From: Bosea sp. PAMC 26642
Lineage (GTDB): Bacteria > Pseudomonadota > Alphaproteobacteria > Rhizobiales > Beijerinckiaceae
Direction: 5' to 3'
Assembly: GCF_001562255.1 (NCBI RefSeq)
Contig: NZ_CP014301.1
Location: forward strand, 4,371,501 to 4,435,500
DNA length: 64,000 nucleotides
The translations under genes and the position numbers were made by a program. Below, piece after piece: positions 1-9,593 of the stretch; positions within the stretch are counted from its first letter, which is position 1, and the number at the start of each line of letters is the position of its first letter. The notes below the pieces were generated by a model. The model was not told the origin of the DNA, did no database searches, and saw only the letters and a program-made list of their open reading frames with translations.

Positions 1-3000
1 AATCGTGTCGGGTATGAACCCGCTGTCGAAATTCACCTCTGCGGTCTGCGGCAGATCTTCGCCGAACCTGGAGGCGACGATCATGCTGTCGGCCGGATCG
101 GCGGGGGCGAATTCGAAGACATCCGACACGGTCAGAGCACTGAACGACTGAACGGAGGGTGGCGCGGGGGCGACAAGCTTGAAGTTGTCGAGCAGCGCGC
201 CGAAACCGTCGCCGCCCTGGCTTGCGATCTCACGGATGGCGAGGCGGTCCTGGCCGCCGGTTCCGGTCAGGGCGACGTTGAAGACCGCCCAGGCGGCGCC
301 CGGCGTCGTGGTCGCGACGACGACGTCGTTCCAGACGATCTCGACCCCTTGCGTCGTGGTCGAGACGCCCGGCCGGCTCCGCAGGTCGAAGCTCAGATTG
401 TAGGCCTGGCCCGCGACGGTCTGCACGCTCTGTCCGAAGCCGTCGCGCAGCCAGTTGTAGTCGAGCTCGGCGAAGGTGGTGCCGTCTGTGGCGACGACCC
501 CGTTATGGGCGTTCCACAACTCGATCGAGCCTCCGCCGGCGATTGCGGTCCAGCCCGGGATCGACTGGAAGGCTCCGTAATTGTTGGCCCCGACGCTGGC
601 CATCTCCAGCGAGCCGTTGACGAGCAGGTTGGTGCCGGTCGGAAGGGGATCGTTGTCCAGGATGGTGACGGCCGCGGTACCGCCGATTGCGATTGGGGTG
701 CCGTTCAGCGTAGCGCCGCCGAGCGTGACGGTGAAGCTCTCGCTCGGCTCGAACGTGGTGTCGTTCAGGATCGCGAGTGTCGTCGAGATGCTGGTTTGGC
801 CGGCGGGTATCGTGATCGTGGCGCCGGTGGCGCCGGTGAAGTCGGAGCCCGCGACTGCGGTTCCGTTCACCGTCGAGTAGGTCACGACCACGTCGCCGGC
901 CTGGGCCGTGTTCAGGGTGAAGGTCAGGGTGGTGCTGGGATTGGTGCCTTCCGTAACCGTGGCCGGCGCGGCCGCGGCCGAGACCTGCGGCACGACCGGA
1001 GCCGGATCGTTGTCGAGGATGGTGACGGTGTCTGGACCGCCGGTTGCGATGGCTGCGCCGTTCAGGGTAGCGCCTCCGAGCGCGACAGAGAAGCTCTCGC
1101 TCGGCTCGAAGATGGTGTCGTTCAGGATCGCGAGCGTCGTCGAGACGCTGGTTTGGCCGGCCGGTATGGTGACTGTGGCGCTGGTGGCGCCTGTGAAATC
1201 GGAGCCCGCAACTGCGGTTCCGTTCACCGTCGAGTAGGTCACGATCACGTCGCTGGCCTGGGCCGAATTCAGGCTGAAGGTCAGGGTCGCGCTCGGATTG
1301 GTGCCCTCTGTAACGGAAGCCGGCACGGCCGCGACCGAGACCTGCGGAACGACGGGAACCGGAGGGCCGCCGCTGGAGACAAGCCGGAAGTTGTCGAGCA
1401 GCGCGCCGAAACTGTCGCCGCCCTGGCTTGCGACCTCGCGGATGGCGAGACGATCCTGGCCGCCGGTTCCGGTCAGGGCGACGTTGAACACCGCCCATGC
1501 TGCGCCGGGCGTCGTGGTCGCCACGACGACGTCGTTCCAGACGATCTCGACCCCTTGCGTCGTGGTCGAGACGCCCGGCCGGGAGCGCAGGTCGAAGCTC
1601 AGATTATAGGCCTGGCCGCCGACCGTCTGTACGCTCTGGCCGAAGCCGTCGCGCAGCCAGTTGTAGTCGAGCTCGGCGAAGGTCGTACCATCAGTGGCGA
1701 CGACCCCGTTATGGGCGTTCCAAAGCTCGATCGAGCCTCCACCCGCGATTGCGGTCCAGCCCGGAATCGACTGGAACGCACCGTAATTGTTGGCCCCGAC
1801 ACTCGCCATCTCCAGCGAGCCGTTGACGAGGAGATTCGTTCCTGTCGGAAGGCTGTCATTGTCGAGAATCGCCACCGTCGCAGGCCCGCCGACGGTGATT
1901 GGAGCGCCGTTCAGCGTAGCGCTTGCGAGCGCTACCGTGAAGCTCTCGCTCGCTTCGAAGCTTGTGTCGTTGAGGATGGCGAGGGCGGTCGAGACGCTGG
2001 TCTGTCCTGCGGGGATGGTGATCGTGGCACTGGTGGCGCCGGTAAAGTCGGATCCGGCAATGGCCGTGCCGTTGACGGTCGAGTAGGTCACGATCACATC
2101 GTTGGCCTGAGCGGTGTTCAGACTGAAGGTGATGGTCGCACTTGGGCTCGTTCCCTCGGTGACCGTGGCCGGCGCGGCCGCGACCGAGACCTGCGGCACG
2201 ACCGGAGCGGGATCGTTGTCGAGGATCGTCACCGTCGCCGGGCCGCCCGTGGCGATGGCCGCGCCGTTCAGCGTGGCGCCACCGAGCGCGACGGAGAAGC
2301 TTTCGCTCGGCTCAAAGGTGGTGTCGTTCAGGATCGCGATCGTCGTCGAGACGCTGGTCTGCCCGGCCGGGATCGTGATCGTGGCGCTGGTGGCGCCAGC
2401 GAAATCCGATCCGGCGATCGCGGTCCCGTTCACCGTCGAGTAGGTCACAACCACATCGCTGGCCTGGGCCGAATTCAGGCTGAAGGTCAGGGTGGTGTTC
2501 GGACTGGTGCCTTCTGTCACCGAAGCCGGCACGGCCGCGACCGAGACCTGCGGAGCGGGCGGAACCGGGGGGCCACCGCTGGTCACAAGCTTGAAGTTGT
2601 CGAGCAGCGCGCCGAAACCGTCGCCGCCCTGGCTTGCGACCTCGCGGATGGCGAGACGATCCTGGCCGCCGGTTCCGGTCAGGGCGACGTTGAACACCGC
2701 CCATGCTGCGCCGGGCGTCGTGGTCGCCACGACGACGTCGTTCCAGACGATCTCGACCCCTTGCGTCGTGGTCGAGACGCCCGGCCGGCTCCGCAGGTCG
2801 AAGCTCAGATTGTAGGCCTGGCCCGCGACGGTCTGCACGCTCTGTCCGAAGCCGTCGCGCAGCCAGTTGTAGTCGAGCTCTGCGAAGGTGGTGCCGTCTG
2901 TGGCGACGACGCCGTTATGGGCGTTCCAGAGCTCGATCGAACCCCCGCCCGCGATGGCCGTCCAGCCCGGGATCGCCTGGAACGCGCCGTAATTGTTGGC

Positions 3001-6000
3001 CCCGACGCTGGCCATCTCCAGCGAGCCGTTGACGAGCAGGTTGGTCCCGGTCGGAAGGCTGTCATTGTCGAGAATCGTCACCGGCGCAGGCCCGCCGATG
3101 GTGATTGGAGCGCCGTTCAGCGTAGCGCTTGCGAGCGCTACCGTGAAGCTCTCACTCGCTTCGAAGCTTGTGTCGTTGAGGATGGCAAGCGTGGTCGAGA
3201 CGCTGGTCTGTCCTGCGGGGATCGTGATCGTGGCGCTGGTGGCAGCGGTGAAATCGGAGCCCGCGACTGCGGTTCCGTTCACCGTCGAATAAGTCACGAT
3301 CACATCGTTGGCCTGGGCAGTGTTCAGACTGAATGTGACGGTGGTGCTAGCGCTCGTGCCTTCGGTAACCGTGGCCGGTACCGCCGCAACCGAGACCTGC
3401 GGCACGACCGGAGCGGGATCGTTGTCGAGGATCGTCACCGTCGCCGGACCGCCCGTGGCGATGGCCGCGCCGTTCAGGGTGGCGCCGCCTAGTGCGACCG
3501 TAAAGCTCTCGCTCGGCTCGAAGATGGTGTCGTTCAGGATCGCGAGGGTGGTCGAGATGCTGGTTTGGCCGGCCGGGATGGTGATCGTGGCGTTGGTGGC
3601 AGCGGTGAAGTCGGAGCCCGCGACGGCCGTGCCGTTCACCGTCGAGTAGGTCACGATCACGTCTCTGGCCTGGGCGGTATTCAGGCTGAAGGTCAGGGTC
3701 GCGCTCGGATTGGTGCCCTCTGTAACGGAAGCCGGCACGGCCGCGACCGAGACCTGCGGAACGACGGGAACCGGAGGGCCGCCGCTGGAGACAAGCCGGA
3801 AGTTGTCGAGCAACGCACCAAAGCCGTCGGTTCCCTCACTGGCGACCTCGCGAATGGTGAGGCGGTCCTGGCCGGTGCCGGTCAGGGCCACGGTGAAGGG
3901 GGCCCAGGCAGTGCCGGGCGTGGTGGTCGCCACGACCACGTCGTTCCAGACGATCTCGACGCCTTGCGTCGTGGAGGCAACGTTCGGCCGGGCTCGAAGA
4001 TCGAAGGTCAGCGCGTAAGCTTGACCCGCGACGGTCTGCACGCTCTGCGTAAAGCCATCGTAACCATAGTCGAAGTCGAGTTCGGCGAAGTTGGTGCCGC
4101 TGCTTGCGACCACGCCGTTATGGGCGTTCCACAACTCGATCGTGCCGCCGGTCAGCGCAGTCCAGCCCGGAATGGTCTGGAACGCGCCATAGCCGTTGAC
4201 CCCGACGCTCGACGCCTCGAGCGATCCATTGACGAGAAGATTGGTCCCGGTCGGGATCGGTTCGTTGTCGAGGATGGAGACTGTCGCAGGTGCCCCGACA
4301 GCGATGGCAGCGCCGTTGAGCCTCGCACTGGCGAGTGCCACGGAAAACGTCTCGAGGGACTCAAAGGCGGTGTCGTTGAGGATGGCGATCGTGGTCGAAA
4401 CGCTGGTCTGGCCGGCCGGGATGATGATCGTGGCGTCGCTCACGCCGGTGAAGTCGGAGCCGGCAACCGCGCTGCCATTGAGGGTCGAGTAGGTAACGAG
4501 CACATCGCTCGCCTGGATCTCGTTCAGGCTGAAGGTGATGGTTGCGCTGGGACTGGTGCCTTCGGTGACCGAGGCCGGTGTCCCGGCGACACTGACTCTT
4601 GGCCCATCTGCGGAAAAGATCTGAAGCCGCCCGATCCCGCCGGTCGTTGCCCCCGCTTCCTCGCGCTCGCCCAGATCTGCATAATAGACGTATCCATCCG
4701 GCCCCTGGACAAAATGCACGGGCGCGAATGCCGAACTCGAAGTATAGAGATACTTGACATCTTGGCGATTGTTTGAATCGATCGTAAAGACATGGCCGAA
4801 GGGAAAGTTCGTGAAAAAATAGTCGCCCTGAAATTCGGTCGGATAACGGTTGCCCGAATAGACGAGCGAACCTCCGGTGATGGCCTGATTCTGGAAGCCT
4901 GGGACGGCTCCCGCATGCCCGAAGCTCGCATAGGGCGGAACCACAAGGATCGAGCCGTTGTTCACGCCTGCATAGAACGCCGCTGCATTCGGCAATGCAT
5001 TATAGCCACTGGTCTGACTCAGCACCCCGCCTTCGCGGCCCTCGAACCAGGGCCATCCGAAATTGGCGCCGGGGCCGGCGGAGTTGATCTCCTCATAGGC
5101 GTTCCAGCCGGTATCCGTGATGAAAAGCCGCCCGACGGGGTCGAACGCGATCGAGAACGGGTTTCGCAATCCGTATTGAAAAACCTTCGAAATGTTGGAG
5201 TCGAGGTTCTGGCCCGGTTGGTAGAACGGGTTGTCGGTCAATCCGTCGCCGGTCAGCGGATCGACCCGCAGGATCTTGCCGGACAGGCTGTTGAGGTTCT
5301 GGACGTCCGGTGCGCGCGGGTCGGCGTAGTTGGGCGAGGCGCCGTCTCCGATCGAGATATAGAGTTTCCCGTCGGGCCCGAAAGCGAGCGACCCGCCGGC
5401 ATGGGTCATCGAATCGACCTTGATGTAGTCCTGCTTGATGCCGCCGACGACCAGCGGGGGTTGGGACGCGTTCGGGTTGAGGTACCTTTCCGATGAGGGC
5501 AGCGAAGCGAAGGCCGGATCCGAGAAATCCTGGTTGCCGCTGCCGTTGATGTCGGCGCGCGTCTGCCCCGTCGCACCGGCAATGACGACGCCGCTGCCGG
5601 GAACGACCCGCAGGTAACCCTCATCGGCATCGGCCGTGAAGCGGACCACATGGGCAAAGCGGTTTCCGGGGTAGTCCGCGCCGACGCCGGGCGGATCCAC
5701 CACGTAGAACGCATAGAGGTAAGGGTTGTTCGCGAAATCAGGGTGGAGCGCGATGTCCAGCAGCCCACGGTCGTTGAATTCGTTGACCTGACCTCGGAGG
5801 TCGATGAACGCGCCCAGATCCGCCCCGGTCTGCGTATTGAAGGTGCGGATAAGCCCACCCTTCTCGGCCACGTAGACGATGTTTGGGTTTATCGGCGAGA
5901 ATTCGAAGTTGAGCGGCTGGTCCAGATTCCGGATGACGGGCTCGACGACGACCTGGTAGTCCGAGATGAGCGGCGGATTGACCGGCGGCAGAACCGGGTT

Positions 6001-6336
6001 CTCGTCGTCCAGGATATTGATCCGCAACGTCCGGGGCACGCCGAGCGTCCCGCTGTCCAGACTGACCAAAGAGACGATGAACGTCTCGGTCGCTTCGTTG
6101 AGTGCGTCATTGACGAGATCGAAGGGGACGGTGACGCGATCCTGCCCCGCCTCGAACCTGACGACGCCCGATGAGCCGATGAAGTCGGCTCCTTGCGCCG
6201 CGGATTCCGAAGTCACATCGTAGGTGACGTTGACGGGCGAACTGAGATCGCCGGTTCGCAGGAACGTGGCCGTGATACGTCCGTCCCGCTCGCCGAAGTT
6301 AACCTCCGTCGCGGCCTGGAAGATCGTGCCACTCAT
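1..6336 (-). CDS. giant Calx-beta / GSDH beta-propeller modular protein (3' end outside window)
   Basis: Read from ATG at 6336 the frame stays open for 2112 codons and runs off the window edge, so the C-terminus is missing. Order: a Calx-beta-like domain (about residues 5-105); a glucose/sorbosone dehydrogenase or HHIP-like beta-propeller (about 110-575) with segments such as GLLDIALHPDF, SGKILRVDP and GLRNPFSIAFDP; then seven Calx-beta domains (VTEGTSPSATITFSLN ... ILDND) alternating with four modules of the type NGSLE...IPGWTA...IELWNAHNGVVA...FAELD, which resemble carbohydrate-binding domains. No signal peptide is visible at the N-terminus. Family knowledge: Calx-beta domains bind calcium, and such proteins often leave by type I secretion with a C-terminal signal, which would lie outside the window. 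Role inferred: secreted or surface adhesin-like protein with a sugar-oxidising or sugar-binding propeller. Strong reading frames also exist antisense; they are GC-rich shadows. Confidence 0.85.
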   Translation of the reverse strand, partial: MSGTIFQAATEVNFGERDGRITATFLRTGDLSSPVNVTYDVTSESAAQGADFIGSSGVVRFEAGQDRVTVPFDLVNDALNEATETFIVSLVSLDSGTLGVPRTLRINILDDENPVLPPVNPPLISDYQVVVEPVIRNLDQPLNFEFSPINPNIVYVAEKGGLIRTFNTQTGADLGAFIDLRGQVNEFNDRGLLDIALHPDFANNPYLYAFYVVDPPGVGADYPGNRFAHVVRFTADADEGYLRVVPGSGVVIAGATGQTRADINGSGNQDFSDPAFASLPSSERYLNPNASQPPLVVGGIKQDYIKVDSMTHAGGSLAFGPDGKLYISIGDGASPNYADPRAPDVQNLNSLSGKILRVDPLTGDGLTDNPFYQPGQNLDSNISKVFQYGLRNPFSIAFDPVGRLFITDTGWNAYEEINSAGPGANFGWPWFEGREGGVLSQTSGYNALPNAAAFYAGVNNGSILVVPPYASFGHAGAVPGFQNQAITGGSLVYSGNRYPTEFQGDYFFTNFPFGHVFTIDSNNRQDVKYLYTSSSAFAPVHFVQGPDGYVYYADLGEREEAGATTGGIGRLQIFSADGPRVSVAGTPASVTEGTSPSATITFSLNEIQASDVLVTYSTLNGSAVAGSDFTGVSDATIIIPAGQTSVSTTIAILNDTAFESLETFSVALASARLNGAAIAVGAPATVSILDNEPIPTGTNLLVNGSLEASSVGVNGYGAFQTIPGWTALTGGTIELWNAHNGVVASSGTNFAELDFDYGYDGFTQSVQTVAGQAYALTFDLRARPNVASTTQGVEIVWNDVVVATTTPGTAWAPFTVALTGTGQDRLTIREVASEGTDGFGALLDNFRLVSSGGPPVPVVPQVSVAAVPASVTEGTNPSATLTFSLNTAQARDVIVTYSTVNGTAVAGSDFTAATNATITIPAGQTSISTTLAILNDTIFEPSESFTVALGGATLNGAAIATGGPATVTILDNDPAPVVPQVSVAAVPATVTEGTSASTTVTFSLNTAQANDVIVTYSTVNGTAVAGSDFTAATSATITIPAGQTSVSTTLAILNDTSFEASESFTVALASATLNGAPITIGGPAPVTILDNDSLPTGTNLLVNGSLEMASVGANNYGAFQAIPGWTAIAGGGSIELWNAHNGVVATDGTTFAELDYNWLRDGFGQSVQTVAGQAYNLSFDLRSRPGVSTTTQGVEIVWNDVVVATTTPGAAWAVFNVALTGTGGQDRLAIREVASQGGDGFGALLDNFKLVTSGGPPVPPAPQVSVAAVPASVTEGTSPNTTLTFSLNSAQASDVVVTYSTVNGTAIAGSDFAGATSATITIPAGQTSVSTTIAILNDTTFEPSESFSVALGGATLNGAAIATGGPATVTILDNDPAPVVPQVSVAAAPATVTEGTSPSATITFSLNTAQANDVIVTYSTVNGTAIAGSDFTGATSATITIPAGQTSVSTALAILNDTSFEASESFTVALASATLNGAPITVGGPATVAILDNDSLPTGTNLLVNGSLEMASVGANNYGAFQSIPGWTAIAGGGSIELWNAHNGVVATDGTTFAELDYNWLRDGFGQSVQTVGGQAYNLSFDLRSRPGVSTTTQGVEIVWNDVVVATTTPGAAWAVFNVALTGTGGQDRLAIREVASQGGDSFGALLDNFRLVSSGGPPVPVVPQVSVAAVPASVTEGTNPSATLTFSLNSAQASDVIVTYSTVNGTAVAGSDFTGATSATVTIPAGQTSVSTTLAILNDTIFEPSESFSVALGGATLNGAAIATGGPDTVTILDNDPAPVVPQVSAAAAPATVTEGTNPSTTLTFTLNTAQAGDVVVTYSTVNGTAVAGSDFTGATGATITIPAGQTSISTTLAILNDTTFEPSESFTVTLGGATLNGTPIAIGGTAAVTILDNDPLPTGTNLLVNGSLEMASVGANNYGAFQSIPGWTAIAGGGSIELWNAHNGVVATDGTTFAELDYNWLRDGFGQSVQTVAGQAYNLSFDLRSRPGVSTTTQGVEIVWNDVVVATTTPGAAWAVFNVALTGTGGQDRLAIREIASQGGDGFGALLDNFKLVAPAPPSVQSFSALTVSDVFEFAPADPADSMIVASRFGEDLPQTAEVNFDSGFIPDTI
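174..4260 (-). repeat. 1206-bp (402-aa) tandem repeat inside the giant gene
   Basis: The landmark ttgtcgagcarcgc recurs at 185, 1391, 2597 and 3803, spacing exactly 1206 bp each time. Each unit codes for one carbohydrate-binding-like module plus two Calx-beta domains. The first three copies are nearly identical over long stretches; the copy near 3803-4250 is more diverged. Exact spacing with no indels means selection on frame and recent duplication or conversion. Confidence 0.9.
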
Positions 6337-6926
6337 AACCTACCTCACCGATCGAAGGATGGTCGTCGCCATGAGCGCGAGACAATCGCAGACCACACAT
6401 TTCGGCGTCACCAGCGTCGCCGCAGGCCGCGTCTTGAATAGAATCGAAACGAATGTGGAAGTCGGCAACCGTCAGACGGGCATCTTACAGAACCAGCGAA
6501 GCGTAGGCGCACACATTATGAATGCGCCCGATTCAAATCGGCTGAATGCCCTAACTGCACAGGCTAAAGAGACCCAGTCCCTCAAAGTAAAAGCTACCGC
6601 AAGGAAAAGCTATCTTCCCAGTTTGACGAACGCAATAGCGATTTTTAGCAAACGATTAACCGCGACGCAGCCGCATCGGGTTTAACGGCACTGTTGCCCT
6701 CGCCGAAGACGGTAAGACGGGGCCTGATCGCTGGGCTTGCGCTCATTTATGTGACCGTTAGCTCAAAGCGGGGCCGTCTCGTGCCGCTCTATGGCGGCTA
6801 TGTCGGCAATCGAAAGGCGGCTGGAAGCGGACGGGAAAGGCAATGCGCCCTTCGGTGGCGACAATTTGGGACCCACCTACGTTCCGTGATGCGAAAGCTT
6901 GCCGGCCGACAACTCTGCTTAAGACT
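6337..6926. other. intergenic stretch upstream of the giant gene
   Basis: About 590 bases without a convincing gene. The part from 6450 to 6680 is less GC-rich than its surroundings and should hold the promoter of the giant gene. Short reading frames here have no recognisable protein character. Confidence 0.4.
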
Positions 6927-7130
6927 GACGGCCGCGACTGACCGCCGCATGGTGGTTTCCATGAACGCTCGTGTCCTGGACATGCCGAAGACACGCGCCG
7001 CATTCTCGACATCGATGTTGACGTGCTGAAGCGACCCGACGAAGGCTCTATACATCAACGGAAATGCCACCGAGAGATAGGCGACGAAGAGAATGGTGAG
7101 CGATCCCAGCAGGTAGCCTCGAAGCTGCTG
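6927..7130 (-). pseudogene. fragment of an ABC transporter inner-membrane permease
   Basis: About 68 codons read like the central piece of a binding-protein-dependent permease: a hydrophobic segment (GSLTILFVAYLSVAFPLMYR) followed by the EAA-loop-like ENAARVFGMSRTRAF. No start, no upstream membrane spans and no C-terminus are present, and the frame outside this patch has no protein character. It is a gene remnant. The AARVFGMSR pattern suggests the iron(III)/FbpB type, but the family is an inference. Confidence 0.6.
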
Positions 7131-7322
7131 ATCTGCGATTTCCATGGCAATGTCATTGCCGGCGAAGGCCAGCCCGAGGCGACAGCCTTCTACATCCACG
7201 CCCGTATCCACAAGGCCATCCCGCGCGCCAGGGTCGCCTTCCATACGCATATGCCTTACGCGACCGCGCTTTCGATGACCGAGGGCGCCCCGCTGATCTT
7301 TGCCGGCCAGACGGCGCTCAAC
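7113..7322 (+). pseudogene. fragment of a class II aldolase/adducin-family protein
   Basis: About 70 codons match the central part of class II aldolases: LLICDFHGNVIAGEG, then ATAFYIHARIHKAIPRARVAFHTHMPYATAL, which contains the metal-binding HxH. The N-terminus and everything after TALNCS are missing. It abuts and slightly overlaps the permease fragment on the other strand, so two unrelated genes were joined and eroded here. Confidence 0.6.
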
Positions 7323-7437
7323 TGCAGTATCCCTTGCCGGATGGTTCGCTTCGGTCGTCGCGCGCGGCGCCATGCAGGACCCGCCAACGCAGCCCGCCGT
7401 TTCGGCGCCGGCGGCGCTGCGTGCGCCGCAAGGAGGT

Positions 7438-9288
7438 TTACGGCTTCCGAGAAGCCTGAGGACGTTGCGGCACGATAAAGCCGCCGGACTGATGCGCCCA
7501 AAGGTCGGCATAGAGCCCGCCGGCGGCGAGCAGGTCCGCATGTGTCCCCTGTTCGACGATCCGACCAGCGTCCATAACCACCAGGCGGTCCATGAGCTGA
7601 AGCGTGGAAAGCCGATGGGCGATGGCGATGACCGTTCTGCCACGCATCAACGCCGCCAGCGCTTCCTGGATCGCGGCCTCGACCTGCGAGTCGAGGGACG
7701 ACGTTGCCTCGTCGAGCAGGAGGATGGGCGCGTCCTTCAGGATCACCCGGGCGATGGCGATGCGCTGGCGCTGCCCGCCGGAGAGCTTGACGCCGCGCTC
7801 GCCGACAAAGGCTTCGAAACCGTGGCGTCCCTTGCCGTCCACCAGCTTGTCAATGAAGGCATCTGCCTGCGCCTTTCGGGCAGCATCGCGCATCATACCT
7901 TCATCGGCGTCCTGGCGGGCATAGAGGATGTTCTCGCCGATGGAGCGATGCAAAAGCGAAGAGTCCTGAGCCACCACCGCGATACGGGCGCGCAGAGATT
8001 CTTCGGTGACATGGGCAATATCCTGCCCGTCGATCAGGATACGGCCCGATTGTGGCTCATAGAAGCGCAGCAGCAGATTGATGAGCGTCGACTTGCCCGC
8101 GCCCGAGCGCCCGACGAGACCGATTTTTTCACCGGCGCCGATGGTTAGAGTCAGCCCGTCGACCACGCGATGGGGCTGGCTGTAGTGAAAATGCACGGTC
8201 TCGAACCGGATCTCGCCATGCCCGGCCTCGAGCGGATGCGCATCGGGCTTGTCGAGCTGGCTGAGTGGCTGGGCAATGGTTTTCATGCCCTCCTGCACGA
8301 TGCCGATGTTCTCGAATATCCCTGCGATTTCGAACGCCACCCAGCCTGACATGGCGATGATCTGGGTGGTGAGGAGAACAGCAGTCGTCAGCGTCCCCGC
8401 ATCGACGCGCCCCTCGGAAAAAAGCCAGACGCCGATACCGCCGGTCGTGACCAGAAGGACCGCGTTGAGGCTGATCAAGCAGAACACGTAGAGGGTGTTG
8501 AGCTGCTGCTGGTGCGCGAAAGCAGCTTGGAAGCGAAGGAATCCGTCGCGAATATACGCGTCGTCCTCGGCTCGGCGCCCGAACAGCTTGACCGTCATCA
8601 TGTTGGTGAACGTGTCGACGACCTTTCCGGAGATCGCCGAGCGCGTCTCCGAGGTCTCGCGGGATCGGACCTGCACCTTCGGCAGCGTGTAGGCTAGGAT
8701 CCCGCCGTAGAACAGGAACCAGACCATCATCGGCGCCGCCAGGCGAAGGTCCTGCGTGCCGAGAAGACCAATCGCGGTCGCGCCAAAGACGACAATCTGC
8801 CAGACCGCTCGAACGAAGGCGACGATGCTTTCCCGCAGCGGCCGAGCTGTCTGCATCACCCGGTTGGCCAGTCGTCCGGCGAAATCGTCCTGGAAGAAGG
8901 CGAGTGGCTGGCGAACGACATGCCAGTAGTTCTGCCAGTGGATCAGCGTCGTGAAGGAGACCGCAATCGAGTGGTTCACAAGCAGGCGGAACAGGATGGT
9001 GCCTAGCGGCCGGACGACGAGTACGATCGCCGCCATGATCAGAAGCAGATGGCCGGCCGTTTCGAAAACCTGCTCGCGCGCGACCGAGGACAACACGGAG
9101 ACGAGGCGGCCGATCAGATAGGGCACCACCGCTTCGATGATGGCGAGCGTGAAGCCGATCAGGAACAGCGCGGCGAACAGGCCCTTAGCCTGCCGAACAA
9201 AATGCCAATAAAACGATAGGAGTCCGCTGGGAGGCTGGCCCGGGGGTAATGCTGTCGAATTAACAAGTGAATCGAAAAACCTGAACAT
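7438..9288 (-). CDS. ABC exporter, fused membrane and ATPase domains
   Basis: This 616-residue half-transporter has a six-helix type 1 exporter membrane domain (about residues 20-335) followed by an ATPase domain (about 360-600). Walker A GLVGRSGAGKST, signature LSGGQRQRIAIAR, Walker B ILLLDEATSSLD and the H-loop AIAHRLSTL are all intact; the Q-loop reads VAQDSS. Family knowledge: such MsbA/multidrug-type half-transporters work as dimers in the inner membrane and export lipids or drugs. The substrate cannot be told from sequence. It stands alone, transcribed away from the hydrolase gene, with decayed genes downstream. Confidence 0.9.
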   Translation of the reverse strand: MFRFFDSLVNSTALPPGQPPSGLLSFYWHFVRQAKGLFAALFLIGFTLAIIEAVVPYLIGRLVSVLSSVAREQVFETAGHLLLIMAAIVLVVRPLGTILFRLLVNHSIAVSFTTLIHWQNYWHVVRQPLAFFQDDFAGRLANRVMQTARPLRESIVAFVRAVWQIVVFGATAIGLLGTQDLRLAAPMMVWFLFYGGILAYTLPKVQVRSRETSETRSAISGKVVDTFTNMMTVKLFGRRAEDDAYIRDGFLRFQAAFAHQQQLNTLYVFCLISLNAVLLVTTGGIGVWLFSEGRVDAGTLTTAVLLTTQIIAMSGWVAFEIAGIFENIGIVQEGMKTIAQPLSQLDKPDAHPLEAGHGEIRFETVHFHYSQPHRVVDGLTLTIGAGEKIGLVGRSGAGKSTLINLLLRFYEPQSGRILIDGQDIAHVTEESLRARIAVVAQDSSLLHRSIGENILYARQDADEGMMRDAARKAQADAFIDKLVDGKGRHGFEAFVGERGVKLSGGQRQRIAIARVILKDAPILLLDEATSSLDSQVEAAIQEALAALMRGRTVIAIAHRLSTLQLMDRLVVMDAGRIVEQGTHADLLAAGGLYADLWAHQSGGFIVPQRPQASRKP

Positions 9289-9593
9289 CGTTCCTCATGA
9301 TTGCAGCGGCGCCGCCGTGGCAACCTCGAATGGTCGCCATAAGGCGCGAGTTCTCTGACAGGCGCGAGTTCTCTGATCCAGTCGGGTCAAGGCCGCGCGC
9401 GCCTCCTGAAGAGCGCCTTGCTCTGACGCCATGTGAGAGCGGCTCGCCGCCGATCTGTCGGCGAGCATGCAACATACCTCGTCTCGATGACCATCGCATC
9501 ATGGTCCCTGCATCTGCTGCTTGGGCTCGCCGCCGATCTGCGCGCCATTTCGGCACTTAGCGGCGGTGGCGCATTTCATGCTTGCGAGCGCCA
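9289..9593. other. intergenic region with short direct repeats
   Basis: The spacer separates the divergent exporter and hydrolase genes, so promoters for both should lie here. It carries an imperfect tandem duplication of ggcgcgagttctctga (about 9346-9378) and two copies of ctcgccgccgatctg (about 9446 and 9529). No conserved protein is seen. Confidence 0.5.

Noticed and set aside
349..3492. Long plus-strand frame of 1047 codons opposite the giant gene
   Set aside because: It is the antisense of the repetitive Calx-beta gene; composition is Arg/Gly/Asp-rich without family motifs, while the minus frame has clear domains.
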